From Oribacterium parvum ACB1 (GTDB lineage: Bacteria > Bacillota > Clostridia > Lachnospirales > Lachnospiraceae), in assembly GCF_000238055.2 (NCBI RefSeq), contig NZ_KE148312.1, positions 875,201 to 939,200 on the forward strand: 64,000 bases of DNA. The letters run 5' to 3'. Made by a program: the position numbers and the translations under genes. Positions 17,072 through 25,278 of this stretch are shown in pieces (positions within the stretch are counted from its first letter, which is position 1; each line of letters opens with the position of its first letter). The notes beneath the pieces are model-generated. The model saw only the letters and a program-made list of their open reading frames with translations, made no database searches and was not told where the DNA came from.

Positions 17072-17276
17072 ACACATCCTCTTAAAAACAGAAAAGAAGC
17101 TTCTGCTCTTCTTCCCCGTTTTAGCTTCAATGATATACGGGAGTAGTTATTTCCCGCACTGTATAGCGTCAACAACGCGAAAAAGCTGTAAAGTATCTCC
17201 CTAAAAGTCCAAGGACTCTTTCAGGTAATCCAACTTACAGATTTCCATAGCCGTTTCGATAAAGCTATATTTGTTG

Positions 17277-17303
17277 TTAGCAGTCAAATATATAGAGTGC
17301 TAA
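17277..17303. promoter_or_regulatory. CIRCE element (HrcA operator) in the lon promoter
   Basis: TTAGCAGTC-N9-GAGTGCTAA, one mismatch from the consensus TTAGCACTC-N9-GAGTGCTAA. It sits just downstream of the predicted start of the lon transcript, the classical place for HrcA repression. CIRCE normally controls groESL and dnaK operons, so its use at lon is noteworthy. Confidence 0.85.
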
Positions 17304-17313
17304 CACTTTTAAA

Positions 17314-17342
17314 AGAATAACACCCTGTATACAGGGTGTCAA
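17314..17342 (-). promoter_or_regulatory. lon promoter with a 20-base palindrome filling the spacer
   Basis: On the minus strand -35 TTGACA (17342-17337), a 17-base spacer and -10 TATTCT (17319-17314). A perfect palindrome (17320-17339, ACACCCTGTA/TACAGGGTGT) occupies the spacer and part of the -35. It could be an operator for a second regulator (a dyad in the spacer is typical of MerR-type control, though 17 bases is shorter than their usual spacer), or a weak terminator for the gene at 17365. Confidence 0.6.
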
Positions 17343-17364
17343 GTTCTTTAGAAATTGTTTATTT

Positions 17365-18312
17365 CTAGTCCCACTCATGTTTGTTCCGCTTTTCTCTTTT
17401 CTGTTCGCGATTAAAATAATATAGGAAAAGGCCGAAGACGGAAAGACTGAAAGAGGTTCCGAAAAAGAACATTCCGCTTTCATCTCCCGTAACTACCTTT
17501 CTGGTTACTGTAAAAAATTTGGTCATAATTTTCGGAACTTCTGCAAGTACATCACCCTTATCTTTATGTTCGTATATCTTTGGGTCCTCTCCCGGAGGAG
17601 TAGACGGTGCGGGCGGTGTTTCCGGTGTGGAAGGTACGGGCGGAGTCTCCGGCACCTTTGGATCCGGGGGTCTATTCGGGTTAGGCGGCTTTGTCGGATC
17701 AGGCGGTCTCGTCGGATTAGGCGGAGTTTCTGTAGTGGGCTCCGGCGGTTTGGTATATTTATTATGAAAAAGGATTTCTCCCTGCTTCACATCCTGCTTT
17801 GCAGGATCCGGATTGTCATTCTCCGTCACAACAATGGCAGCCGCCAAGTACGGAGGATAACTGTGCCCCATCGAATCTTGCGTCTGTAACCCTACTCTTA
17901 TTTTCACGGTATACACACGGCTGTCATACTCCATATGCGGATTCGTCCCTGCAATCTGCCGAATGGTATACACATATTTCTCATTTCCCGCAAACGACTC
18001 CTCATGAAACTGCATAGCGGGAAATGTAAGAGTCCTTTTTTTATTTTGTGCGGAAAATACGCCCTCTATCGTATCCGGTACGGGCAATGCCGAGGAAGGG
18101 CTCACTTTCTCAATAATAAAACGGAATGCTTCCGCCGGAACTTGTTCTCCTTCCACTTCAGCCACTATCGGTATTTCTAAAGATGCCGGTCTGGGGGCCG
18201 CAAAAACCACAGCTGTATTCATCCATTTTCCTAACAGAAAACAGAAGGCAAAAAAGCAAACTGCCAATATACGAAAAATCGCAAGTTCTCTTTGCACTTC
18301 CCTAGCTTTCAT
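17365..18312 (-). CDS. pilin-like cell-surface protein (FctA/Spy0128-type domain, Pro-rich stalk, C-terminal anchor)
   Basis: 315 residues. Signal peptide (about 1-40 with a long hydrophobic core), an isopeptide-type pilin domain (about 45-190, with EAFRFIIEKVSP and EKYVYTIRQIAG), then a proline-rich repeat stalk of about 50 residues (units like PPDPTKPPNPNRPPDP), a C-terminal hydrophobic helix and a basic tail. A classical LPxTG is absent; the same place reads RKVVTGDES, similar to the TGD-containing sorting signals of clostridial pilins. It is probably an exported pilin or adhesin. No sortase gene is visible in the window. Good SD (GGAGGGGAGG). Confidence 0.7.
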   Translation of the reverse strand: MKAREVQRELAIFRILAVCFFAFCFLLGKWMNTAVVFAAPRPASLEIPIVAEVEGEQVPAEAFRFIIEKVSPSSALPVPDTIEGVFSAQNKKRTLTFPAMQFHEESFAGNEKYVYTIRQIAGTNPHMEYDSRVYTVKIRVGLQTQDSMGHSYPPYLAAAIVVTENDNPDPAKQDVKQGEILFHNKYTKPPEPTTETPPNPTRPPDPTKPPNPNRPPDPKVPETPPVPSTPETPPAPSTPPGEDPKIYEHKDKGDVLAEVPKIMTKFFTVTRKVVTGDESGMFFFGTSFSLSVFGLFLYYFNREQKREKRNKHEWD

Positions 18313-18453
18313 CTTGCCTCCCCTCCTTTCCTACTCTTTGAGACCCAAATCCACCTCTCGCATTATATTATCGGCAATATTTTCAAAAATATATATGCAA
18401 TTTAATATTTATTTATAACGAATATATTCTATTCCCGAACATTACGAGATATC

Positions 18454-18525
18454 GCTAAAATAGTATGGCTAAAAATTGTATTGCTAAAATAGTATTACCA
18501 AAATAGTATTACCAAAATAAAACCA
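18454..18525. repeat. five degenerate 14-15-base tandem units
   Basis: Units of the form CTAAAATAGTATTA or CCAAAATAGTATTA repeat every 14-15 bases in the AT-rich gap between the pilin-like gene and the tRNA terminator. No gene is seen in 18313-18550. Confidence 0.6.
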
Positions 18526-18553
18526 CTAAAAGCTTTATCCCTCTCGGGGAAAA

Positions 18554-18603
18554 AAAAAAGACCTGAGTTCTTCGCAACTATTGCTTAAACTCAGGTCTTT
18601 TTT
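18554..18603. terminator. hairpin terminator downstream of the tRNA genes
   Basis: A 16-base perfect inverted repeat (18554-18569 with 18588-18603) with A- and T-runs on its ends. It terminates the minus-strand tRNA transcript directly after tRNA-Ser. Confidence 0.8.
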
Positions 18604-18607
18604 ATCG

Positions 18608-18695
18608 CGGAGATGATGGGATTTGAACCCATGCGCCGGTTGCCCGACCTACCGCATTTCGAGTGCGGACCCTTCAACCACTTGGGTACATCTCC
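18608..18695 (-). tRNA. tRNA-Ser(CGA)
   Basis: A class II cloverleaf of 88 bases: acceptor GGAGATG/CATCTCC, anticodon stem CCGCA/TGCGG with loop CTCGAAA giving anticodon CGA, a long variable arm and TTCAAAT in the T loop. No CCA is encoded. Shares a transcript with tRNA-Leu. Confidence 0.95.
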
Positions 18696-18760
18696 TTATA
18701 AAGGCAATACAAAAGGTATAAAAAAACCGGCGAGATAACTCACCGATTATTCTCCTTTGC

Positions 18761-18846
18761 TGCCGGCGACCGGGGTCGAACCGGTATGAGATTTGTGTCT
18801 CGCAGGATTTTAAGTCCTGTGCGTCTACCTATTCCGCCACGCCGGC
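18761..18846 (-). tRNA. tRNA-Leu(TAA)
   Basis: A class II cloverleaf of 86 bases: acceptor GCCGGCG/CGCCGGC, anticodon stem CAGGA/TCCTG with loop CTTAAAA giving anticodon TAA, a long variable arm and GGTTCGACC in the T arm. No CCA is encoded. Confidence 0.95.
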
Positions 18847-18893
18847 AAGTTAAGATGGAATCTCAACTGCGTCGCTTTCAATGCAACAGAATT

Positions 18894-18922
18894 ATGATAC
18901 TGAATCCCTCTCTTTTTGTCAA
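18894..18922 (-). promoter_or_regulatory. promoter of the tRNA-Leu/tRNA-Ser pair
   Basis: On the minus strand -35 TTGACA (18922-18917), 17-base spacer, -10 TATCAT (18899-18894), about 48 bases upstream of tRNA-Leu. The rest of 18923-19183 is AT-rich and should hold the tex promoter on the plus strand (TATAGT/TATACT around 19040), without a clear -35. Confidence 0.75.
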
Positions 18923-19183
18923 TATTTTTTTGGAACGGAGAATACCTCCTACATTTGCATGAGTGTTTTTCTTTATCCTCTTCTCCGCTATGTTTTCCCG
19001 TTTTCTTCTCCCTCATTTTCCTGCCCTATAGTACTTTTTTATAGTATACTGTTAGCGTAGTGCTTTCTTAGCATTCATAGGCGTTTTTGCAAACGGCAAA
19101 TTCGGCCTTCCAACAAATATATTTTTATTGATAAAATATAGCGACATTATGAGTGTTACTCATTTAAGAATTAAAGGAGCAAG

Positions 19184-21346
19184 ATGAACATAATCCAAAA
19201 AATAGCTGAGGACTTATCTCTTAAAAAAATGCAGGTGGAAGCGGCGGTACAGCTTTTAGACGAGGGAAATACCGTTCCCTTTATTGCACGTTATCGTAAG
19301 GAAGCAACGCACGGTTTAAATGACGAGGAACTCCGTAGCCTTGAGGAAAAGCTGCAATATCTTCGGAATCTCGAGGAGAGGCGCGAAAGCATTTTAAACA
19401 GTATCGCGGAACAGGGGAAGCTCACGGAAGAGCTGAAGGCGCAGATTGAGGCGGCCGATACCGCAGTGCGTCTGGAAGACCTCTACCTTCCCTATAAGAA
19501 AAAGAGAAGAACCAGAGGCATGATTGCCAGAGAAAAGGGCTTAGAGGGACTGGCGAAGGCCATTCTCACCCCCGGTGTAAATCCTGTAAAGGAAGCGGAA
19601 AAGTATCTTTCCGAGGAAAAGGAAGTCTGCAGCGTGGAAGAGGCCTTGAATTATGCAAAGGACATTCTTGCGGAAGAGTTCTCCGAAAATGCCTCCTATA
19701 GGGAATGGATTCGCAATAAGACCATGGAACTTGGCAGTATTTCCTCCTCCAAAAAGGAAACAGAGGAAAATCCCGATGCAAAGACCTATGAGATGTATTT
19801 TGATTATGAGGAAAAGGTAAAAACCATTCCCGGCTATCGTACGCTTGCCATAAACCGCGGAGAAAAGGAAAAGGTTCTATCTGTAAAGCTGAATTTCCCG
19901 CAGGAGGAGATTTTGGCATACCTCGAAAAGCAGGCCGGAAAGGCTTTGCAGGGAGAAAATCTCCGGCTCTTACAGGAAGCGGTGCAGGATAGCTTCAAGA
20001 GGCTTATTTCCCCCTCTATCGAAACCGAAATCCGAAATATCTTAACCGAAAAGGCGGAAGACGGTGCGATTGCCATTTTTGCAGATAATTTAAAACAGCT
20101 TCTTATGCAGGCGCCCATTGTCGGGAAAGTCGTGCTAGGCTGGGATCCGGGCTTCCGTACCGGCTGTAAAATCGCCGTAGTCGATCCGACCGGAAAGGTA
20201 CTGGACACGACGGTCATTTACCCTACTCCGCCTAAAAATCAGGTGAAAGAAGCAATGGCTGCGATTCATAAGCTGATTGAAAAACATAAGGTGGATATCA
20301 TTGCCCTTGGAAATGGCACGGCCTCTCGTGAATCGGAAAAGGTCATCAGCGACTATATTCATGAGACAAAAAGTAAGGTGCAGTATGTGATTGTCAATGA
20401 AGCCGGTGCCTCTGTCTACTCTGCAAGTAAGCTTGCGACAGAGGAGTTCCCGAACTTTGACACGGGAGAAAGAAGTTCAACCTCCATGGCAAGGCGACTT
20501 CAAGATCCGCTTGCCGAGCTGGTAAAGATTGAGCCAAAGGCCATCGGTGTCGGGCAGTATCAGCACGACATGAATCAGAACAAGCTGGAGGAACAGCTGA
20601 ACAATACCGTGGAAGACTGCGTTAACCATGTAGGTGTAGACCTGAATACCGCATCCGCAGCCCTCCTTTCCTATATTTCCGGTATCAACAAGACACTGGC
20701 TAAGAACATCGTAGTGTATAGAGAAGAAAACGGCGCTTTTAAAAGTAGAAAAGAATTGTTAAAGGTGGCCAAGCTCGGTCCCAAGGCCTTTGAGCAAAGT
20801 GCCGGCTTTCTCCGTATCCGAGAGGGTAAGGAAGTGCTGGACAGAACCTCCGTGCACCCTGAGTCCTATCAGAAAACAAAGGAACTCCTCTCCCTTCTAA
20901 ACTTGAATGAAAAAGACATTGCCGAGGGAAAGGGAAAGGATATTGCAAAGATGATTTCCGCCCTTCCCGGAGGAATGAAAGCTTTAGAAGAAAAGCTTGC
21001 TATCGGAAGCTTTACCTTAAAGGATATTGTGGAGGCTCTTGCAAAGCCGGGAAGAGATCCTCGTGAAGATGTGCCCGCACCCATTTTGCGGAGTGATGTT
21101 TTAGAGCTTTCCGACTTAAAAGAGGGGATGATTCTCGAGGGTACAGTCCGAAATGTCCTGGACTTCGGAGCCTTTGTCGATATCGGCGTGCACCAGGACG
21201 GCTTGGTACACATCTCCGCCCTTTCCAAAAAGTTCGTAAAGCACCCTCTCGATGTTGTAAAGCTTGGTGATATCGTGAAAGTAAAAATTCTCTCCGTGGA
21301 TATGGAGAGGAAGAAGATTTCACTCAGTATGAAAGATGCGGAGTAG
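19184..21346 (+). CDS. tex: Tex-family S1 RNA-binding transcription accessory protein
   Basis: 720 residues, the usual Tex size. Helical Tex N-terminal domain (VPFIARYRKEATHGLNDEELR near residue 33), YqgF/RNase-H-like domain (ILGWDPGFRTGCKIAVVD-type stretch near 320), helix-hairpin-helix region (LSYISGINKTLAKNIVVYREE, about 500) and a C-terminal S1 domain (LEGTVRNVLDFGAFVDIGV near 655). It is a cytoplasmic nucleic-acid-binding protein linked to transcription and stress tolerance. Single gene on the plus strand with AAAGGAGC before its ATG. Its 3' end is followed by repeat copy C. Confidence 0.93.
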   Translation: MNIIQKIAEDLSLKKMQVEAAVQLLDEGNTVPFIARYRKEATHGLNDEELRSLEEKLQYLRNLEERRESILNSIAEQGKLTEELKAQIEAADTAVRLEDLYLPYKKKRRTRGMIAREKGLEGLAKAILTPGVNPVKEAEKYLSEEKEVCSVEEALNYAKDILAEEFSENASYREWIRNKTMELGSISSSKKETEENPDAKTYEMYFDYEEKVKTIPGYRTLAINRGEKEKVLSVKLNFPQEEILAYLEKQAGKALQGENLRLLQEAVQDSFKRLISPSIETEIRNILTEKAEDGAIAIFADNLKQLLMQAPIVGKVVLGWDPGFRTGCKIAVVDPTGKVLDTTVIYPTPPKNQVKEAMAAIHKLIEKHKVDIIALGNGTASRESEKVISDYIHETKSKVQYVIVNEAGASVYSASKLATEEFPNFDTGERSSTSMARRLQDPLAELVKIEPKAIGVGQYQHDMNQNKLEEQLNNTVEDCVNHVGVDLNTASAALLSYISGINKTLAKNIVVYREENGAFKSRKELLKVAKLGPKAFEQSAGFLRIREGKEVLDRTSVHPESYQKTKELLSLLNLNEKDIAEGKGKDIAKMISALPGGMKALEEKLAIGSFTLKDIVEALAKPGRDPREDVPAPILRSDVLELSDLKEGMILEGTVRNVLDFGAFVDIGVHQDGLVHISALSKKFVKHPLDVVKLGDIVKVKILSVDMERKKISLSMKDAE

Positions 21347-21417
21347 TTAACCATAGAGTAGAAAGATTTAGGATAAAAAACAGAAAAGGTTCAGGATAAA
21401 AATAGAAAAGGTTTTTT

Positions 21418-21655
21418 AAAAGGATATTGGAATAAGGGGTAATCTGAGCCCGTCAGTACTTGCCAAAAGCGAGCGAAGTGATGCTTGAGGCTTAGTACTG
21501 ATACGAAAGGACAACTTTTCATCAGAAAAGTTGTCCTGTACAAGACCAACTTCTGAAGGAAGTTGCTTTGCGAAGCAAAGTGAGCAATGGGCTACCGAGC
21601 CCATGCTCAGTCAGGCGAAGTTAGCGAGAGCGTGCCCCTGTTCCAATATCCTTTT
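21418..21655 (+). repeat. structured intergenic repeat, copy C (long form, divergent)
   Basis: A perfect 15-base inverted repeat (21418-21432 with 21641-21655, AAAAGGATATTGGAA) replaces the terminal sequence of copies A, B and D but keeps the pairing. The interior aligns with copy A: core stem TCAGTACT/AGTACTGA, then hairpins at 21508-21537 (13-base perfect stem), 21547-21565, about 21566-21580 and 21581-21609. No outer GGGGCTG arms are present. It sits between the convergent stops of tex (21346) and the ABC-F gene (21672), occupying almost the whole gap. Confidence 0.85.
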
Positions 21656-21671
21656 ACTATACTTTATTATG

Positions 21672-23429
21672 TTACTCTAAATTTTCAAGCTCCAGGGAGC
21701 TTTCCTCCCAGATGGCGTATTGCTCTTCCAGCTCTTTATCTATTGCTTCCTGCTCTCTATGAATTTCCATGAGGCGCCCGACATCGGACCCGACTTCTTC
21801 CATGGAGGCAGTGAGCTCTTCTTTTCGCTCTTCCAGCTTGGCAATCTTCTCCTCCGCCTTTTGCAAGGCATTCTGCCACTTTCTTCTCTTTGCGGAGAGC
21901 TCCTTCTGGCTTTCCCAGTCGAGTCTCTTGCTCTCCTTTTCTTCCAATCTTTGTGCTTCTTCCGGATCTATCGCTTCTAAAGGCATCTTATCCTTTTGTA
22001 GTGAATCTCCGTAGGCACGAACATCTTCCTTCTTTTCGATATAATAATCGTAATTTCCGATGTAATTATCAAAACGGTTAGAAAAGAGCTCTATAATTCT
22101 CGTTGCCGTTTTATTGATAAAATAACGGTCATGGGAAACATAGAGGACGGTTCCCTCATAGTTTCGAATCGCTTCCTCTAAAACTTCCTTCCCCTGAATA
22201 TCCAAGTGGTTCGTCGGCTCGTCCAAGATAAGAAAATTCGCATCGGAGAGCATGAGCTTTGCAAGGCTTACCCTGCCTTGTTCTCCTCCGGAAAGATCCT
22301 GAATCCGCTTATACACATCGTCTCCGGTAAAGAGAAAAGCGGCAAGAACATTTCGCACCTTCGTGTTATTCATATCCGGATAGCTATCCTGAATTTCATC
22401 AAAGAGGGTTTTTTCCATGTTGAGCACAGCGTGCTCCTGGTCATAGTAAGCAATCTTCACCTTCGAGCCTAAACGAAATTCTCCCTCATCCGCCTGTACA
22501 AGCCCGTTTAAAATCTTCAGTAAGGTCGTCTTTCCGGTCCCGTTATCTCCGATAAGCGCTACATGCTCTCCTTTTTGCAGAGAAAAAGTCCCATGGGAAA
22601 ATAGACGCTTTCCGTCATAGCTTTTTCCGAGCTCTTTCGCCATTAAGACATCGTTTCCGGAGCTTTCCCTCGGAGAAAAAAGAAGCTTCATCTCATTCTC
22701 GAGTTCCTCAGGCTTCTCCAGTCTTTCCACCTTCAAAAGCATCTTCTCTCGAGATTCCGCGCGCTTAATGCTCTTCTCCCGATTGAATTGCTTCAGCTTC
22801 TCAATCACGGCCTCCTGATGCTTGATCTCTGCCTGCTGGTTTTGAAAAGCTTTCCACTCGGCTTCTCGAAGCTGTCTCTTTTTTTCCGCATAAGCGCTGT
22901 AATTTCCCTGGTACATTCTGACCTTTCCTCGTTCCAGGTCAATGACCTTCGTCACAATCCTATCCAAGAAATAACGGTCATGGGAAACAAGAAGCACTGC
23001 TCCGTCATAACGCTTTAAGACTTTTTCCAGCCACTGAATAGAACCGATATCCAAGTGGTTTGTCGGCTCATCCAGAATCAGCAGATCGGGTTTCTCCTGC
23101 AAGATTTCCTCGAGGCGCTTCCTCGTCTTCTGGCCTCCGGAAAGAGTGTCGTAGTCTTCATTCTCCGTTTCTATATCAGCATGTTGCTGTGCCAGGTAGT
23201 CCATTTTCTTCTCTTTGGAAAATGCGATGCTCCCCTCATCTGCCTCCTCAATTCCCAGAATACATCGGAGCAAAGTTGTTTTGCCTGAACCGTTGATTCC
23301 GACAATGGCCGCTTTTTCCTTATCTTCCAGATGAAACGATACATCCTTCAGCACAGTCTTTCCTACGTATGCTTTACTTAGCATGGATACATTTAAAATC
23401 ATAGGACTTAGTATACTGGATTCCTGCAT
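21672..23429 (-). CDS. ABC-F family ATPase (ribosome-associated, YdiF/Uup-like)
   Basis: 585 residues, soluble, with two ABC domains: Walker A GINGSGKTT near residue 43 and GDNGTGKTT near 325; signatures LSGGQKTRKR and LSGGEQGRVS; Walker B LLILDEPTNHLD and FLILDEPTNHLD. A charged interdomain linker (about 215-280) and a coiled-coil C-terminus (about 500-585) are typical of ABC-F proteins, which act on the ribosome in translation or in antibiotic protection. No membrane partner is nearby. The interdomain linker is not of an obviously resistance type. The start at 23429 has AAAGGAT upstream; ATG 23402 is possible but has no SD. Confidence 0.85.
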   Translation of the reverse strand: MQESSILSPMILNVSMLSKAYVGKTVLKDVSFHLEDKEKAAIVGINGSGKTTLLRCILGIEEADEGSIAFSKEKKMDYLAQQHADIETENEDYDTLSGGQKTRKRLEEILQEKPDLLILDEPTNHLDIGSIQWLEKVLKRYDGAVLLVSHDRYFLDRIVTKVIDLERGKVRMYQGNYSAYAEKKRQLREAEWKAFQNQQAEIKHQEAVIEKLKQFNREKSIKRAESREKMLLKVERLEKPEELENEMKLLFSPRESSGNDVLMAKELGKSYDGKRLFSHGTFSLQKGEHVALIGDNGTGKTTLLKILNGLVQADEGEFRLGSKVKIAYYDQEHAVLNMEKTLFDEIQDSYPDMNNTKVRNVLAAFLFTGDDVYKRIQDLSGGEQGRVSLAKLMLSDANFLILDEPTNHLDIQGKEVLEEAIRNYEGTVLYVSHDRYFINKTATRIIELFSNRFDNYIGNYDYYIEKKEDVRAYGDSLQKDKMPLEAIDPEEAQRLEEKESKRLDWESQKELSAKRRKWQNALQKAEEKIAKLEERKEELTASMEEVGSDVGRLMEIHREQEAIDKELEEQYAIWEESSLELENLE

Positions 23430-23619
23430 ATTCGGCTATCCTTTTTTCCCGATGTTTTCGCTTTAGAGCTTGTTTAGTATCTCTATTTCCAGTTTATACC
23501 ATTAGCCAAGGAATAAAAGCTAAATATACTCTTCCTATTCTGCCCCTTCCCGATGAGCTCTCCACATAGAGCAGTTCGATTCTGCTTCTTATTTTGAACA
23601 TGAGAAATTCGAGAAATTC

Positions 23620-23648
23620 TTGTCAATATTTCCGAAATGCATTAGAAT
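23620..23648 (+). promoter_or_regulatory. ferredoxin promoter
   Basis: -35 TTGTCA (23620-23625), 17-base spacer, -10 TAGAAT (23643-23648), about 58 bases before the ferredoxin start. The rest of 23430-23619 separates two divergent genes and shows nothing else. Confidence 0.7.
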
Positions 23649-23705
23649 GAATAGAACTTTACCGGGAGTAAAGTATTTGGTCTATTTATATAAGGAGGAA
23701 CGAAT

Positions 23706-23876
23706 ATGGCACACGTAGTTAGTGATGAGTGCGTAAGCTGTGGTGCTTGCGCAGCAGTATGTCCTGTAGAAGCTATTTCCGAGGGTCCAACAAAGTATGT
23801 TGTAGATCCGGATACTTGCATCGATTGCGGCGCTTGTGAAGAGCCTTGCCCAACAGGTGCTATTGCTGCTGAATAA
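23706..23876 (+). CDS. 2[4Fe-4S] clostridial-type ferredoxin
   Basis: 56 residues starting MAHVVSDECVSCGACAAVCP. Two CxxCxxCxxxCP motifs (CVSCGACAAVCP and CIDCGACEEPCP) bind two [4Fe-4S] clusters. It is a small soluble low-potential electron carrier for fermentation enzymes such as pyruvate:ferredoxin oxidoreductase and hydrogenases. It has a strong AAGGAGG site, its own promoter and a terminator, so it is monocistronic. Confidence 0.97.
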   Translation: MAHVVSDECVSCGACAAVCPVEAISEGPTKYVVDPDTCIDCGACEEPCPTGAIAAE

Positions 23877-23899
23877 TTAACATAAGCAGAGTATAGTTT

Positions 23900-23929
23900 A
23901 AAAGAGCTGTCCGGATGGACAGCTCTTTT
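23900..23929 (+). terminator. ferredoxin terminator
   Basis: A perfect 13-base stem (AAAAGAGCTGTCC with GGACAGCTCTTTT) and a four-base loop, ending in a T-rich run, 24 bases after the ferredoxin stop. Confidence 0.85.
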
Positions 23930-24069
23930 CTTTTTAGGCTTATAAAAGGCATATAGAGAGTTATGGAGTTATAGATCAAAAGGCGTTTATGCCTAAGTCC
24001 TAAGCATAGAACAACATTCAGCATTAGTTTTACTCCATGAGCCACAATATCCTTCTTTTGGCTATCGGC

Positions 24070-24300
24070 TTATTCTCCGCTAAGTCTTCTCGCTATAATT
24101 CTCTCTATTTTTTTATAAAATACTGCCTTTTTCTTTCTTCGCTGCCACTCCCTTTCAATCTCATATAAGAAGAATAGGGAAGTCAAGGTAAGTCCACAGC
24201 TTATAGCACGAATCTCCGGAAGGATGGACAAGATTCCAAATAATGAAAACAGCAGTAGGGATGTAATAAAAATTTCGAATGTTCTCAAATTTATTCTCAT
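24070..24300 (-). CDS. small membrane protein of unknown function
   Basis: Not recognised. 76 residues: two hydrophobic segments (about 8-28 and 32-48) followed by a basic, arginine/lysine-rich cytoplasmic tail (EREWQRRKKKAVFYKK). AAGGAG lies six bases before the ATG, which supports translation. It stands alone between the ferredoxin terminator and the SseB-like gene. A function cannot be proposed. Confidence 0.55.
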   Translation of the reverse strand: MRINLRTFEIFITSLLLFSLFGILSILPEIRAISCGLTLTSLFFLYEIEREWQRRKKKAVFYKKIERIIARRLSGE

Positions 24301-24413
24301 GTTTTACTCCTTTATCTAAACGCCAGTTTGTTTTTATTGTTTCACAAGAATAACACAGAACATTCGTTTTGTAAAGATATTTTCGAATATACGTTCTATA
24401 AAATTGCATTAAA

Positions 24414-24457
24414 AAAGCTGTACTAAAGAAGCTCTTTTGATTCTTTAGCACAGCTTT
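24414..24457 (-). terminator. hairpin terminator after the SseB-like gene
   Basis: A 16-base stem with one mismatch (24414-24430 with 24441-24457), A-rich on the left, so it ends in T on the minus strand, 20 bases past the stop at 24478. Confidence 0.75.
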
Positions 24458-24477
24458 CTTCTTTTTTCTATATTTTA

Positions 24478-25224
24478 CTACACAACAAAGGGTCTTCGAT
24501 AGAAAGGCATCCTGTCTTTTACTGCCTTTTCCGCTATATCGGCCCTATACGACATTACCGCAAAGGGAATTCCCTCTGAAAAGTCGTTTCCTACCGTAGT
24601 AATGTTTGCAAAACTCGGCTGTATGCTTCCTACATGACTGACAATACAAAGATTGAAGCTCTTTCCGTTTTGCTTTGCGCCAAGGAGATAGGCAGCTGTA
24701 ACATTACGATCATCACGCATATACTCTGCAAGTGCCTCTTCCAGCTCCTTGCTGTCTCCCAGAGGCTCCGTAAACTCCATATTCTCATCCGGTCTTACCG
24801 GAACTTCTCCCATAAGTTCAGCCTGCTCCACATGAATGCAGTCCACAATAAATTTTCTCCAAAGGATAAAATTATCGCTGTTCATGTTAATCACAAAGCC
24901 GGAAATTCTGGGATCTCCAAGTGCCATTAGAGCTGCCTGATGAAAGCTCAGAATCGCCGTGGTCTCTTTTTCGTGTTTCCATTGCTTGGCTTTTTCCTGC
25001 GAAGTAAAGAGTACATAAAAATGATTGTGATCCTTATCTTCCACAACAGCAAAGGCAGGCTTTCTATCTTCGCCTTCTCCCATTGTACGCATAGGCACAT
25101 AAAACTCGGCATGATGAATCAAGGCATCTACTAATTTATCTTCCCAATCTCTACCGCCTTCATTTTTCATGCCATTGATGGCCATCATGAGACGGGCATT
25201 TTTCTTTTCTCTAAAATCGTTCAT
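24478..25224 (-). CDS. SseB-family protein
   Basis: 248 residues from ATG 25224, chosen because GGAGGAG lies directly upstream; a longer frame to 25272 lacks such a site. An N-terminal SseB-type domain (about 20-125: LVDALIHHAEFYVPMR, AFAVVEDKDHNHFYVLFTS, and FVINMNSDNFILWRK) is followed by a C-terminal domain (about 165-248) as in E. coli SseB, named for enhanced serine sensitivity. No signal peptide or membrane segment. The molecular function is not established for the family. Confidence 0.6.
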   Translation of the reverse strand: MNDFREKKNARLMMAINGMKNEGGRDWEDKLVDALIHHAEFYVPMRTMGEGEDRKPAFAVVEDKDHNHFYVLFTSQEKAKQWKHEKETTAILSFHQAALMALGDPRISGFVINMNSDNFILWRKFIVDCIHVEQAELMGEVPVRPDENMEFTEPLGDSKELEEALAEYMRDDRNVTAAYLLGAKQNGKSFNLCIVSHVGSIQPSFANITTVGNDFSEGIPFAVMSYRADIAEKAVKDRMPFYRRPFVV

Positions 25225-25278
25225 GAACTCCTCCTTCCGAGGTATTCTACCACAGCCGGAAGCAGGAGACAAGAAAAG

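Noticed and set aside
21416-21604. 62-codon minus-strand frame inside repeat copy C
   Set aside because: Not conserved as a frame in copy A, where a stop interrupts it; explained by the repeat.
24161-24451. 96-codon minus-strand frame overlapping the small membrane protein gene
   Set aside because: It overlaps the better supported gene at 24070-24300 and runs through the terminator at 24414-24457.
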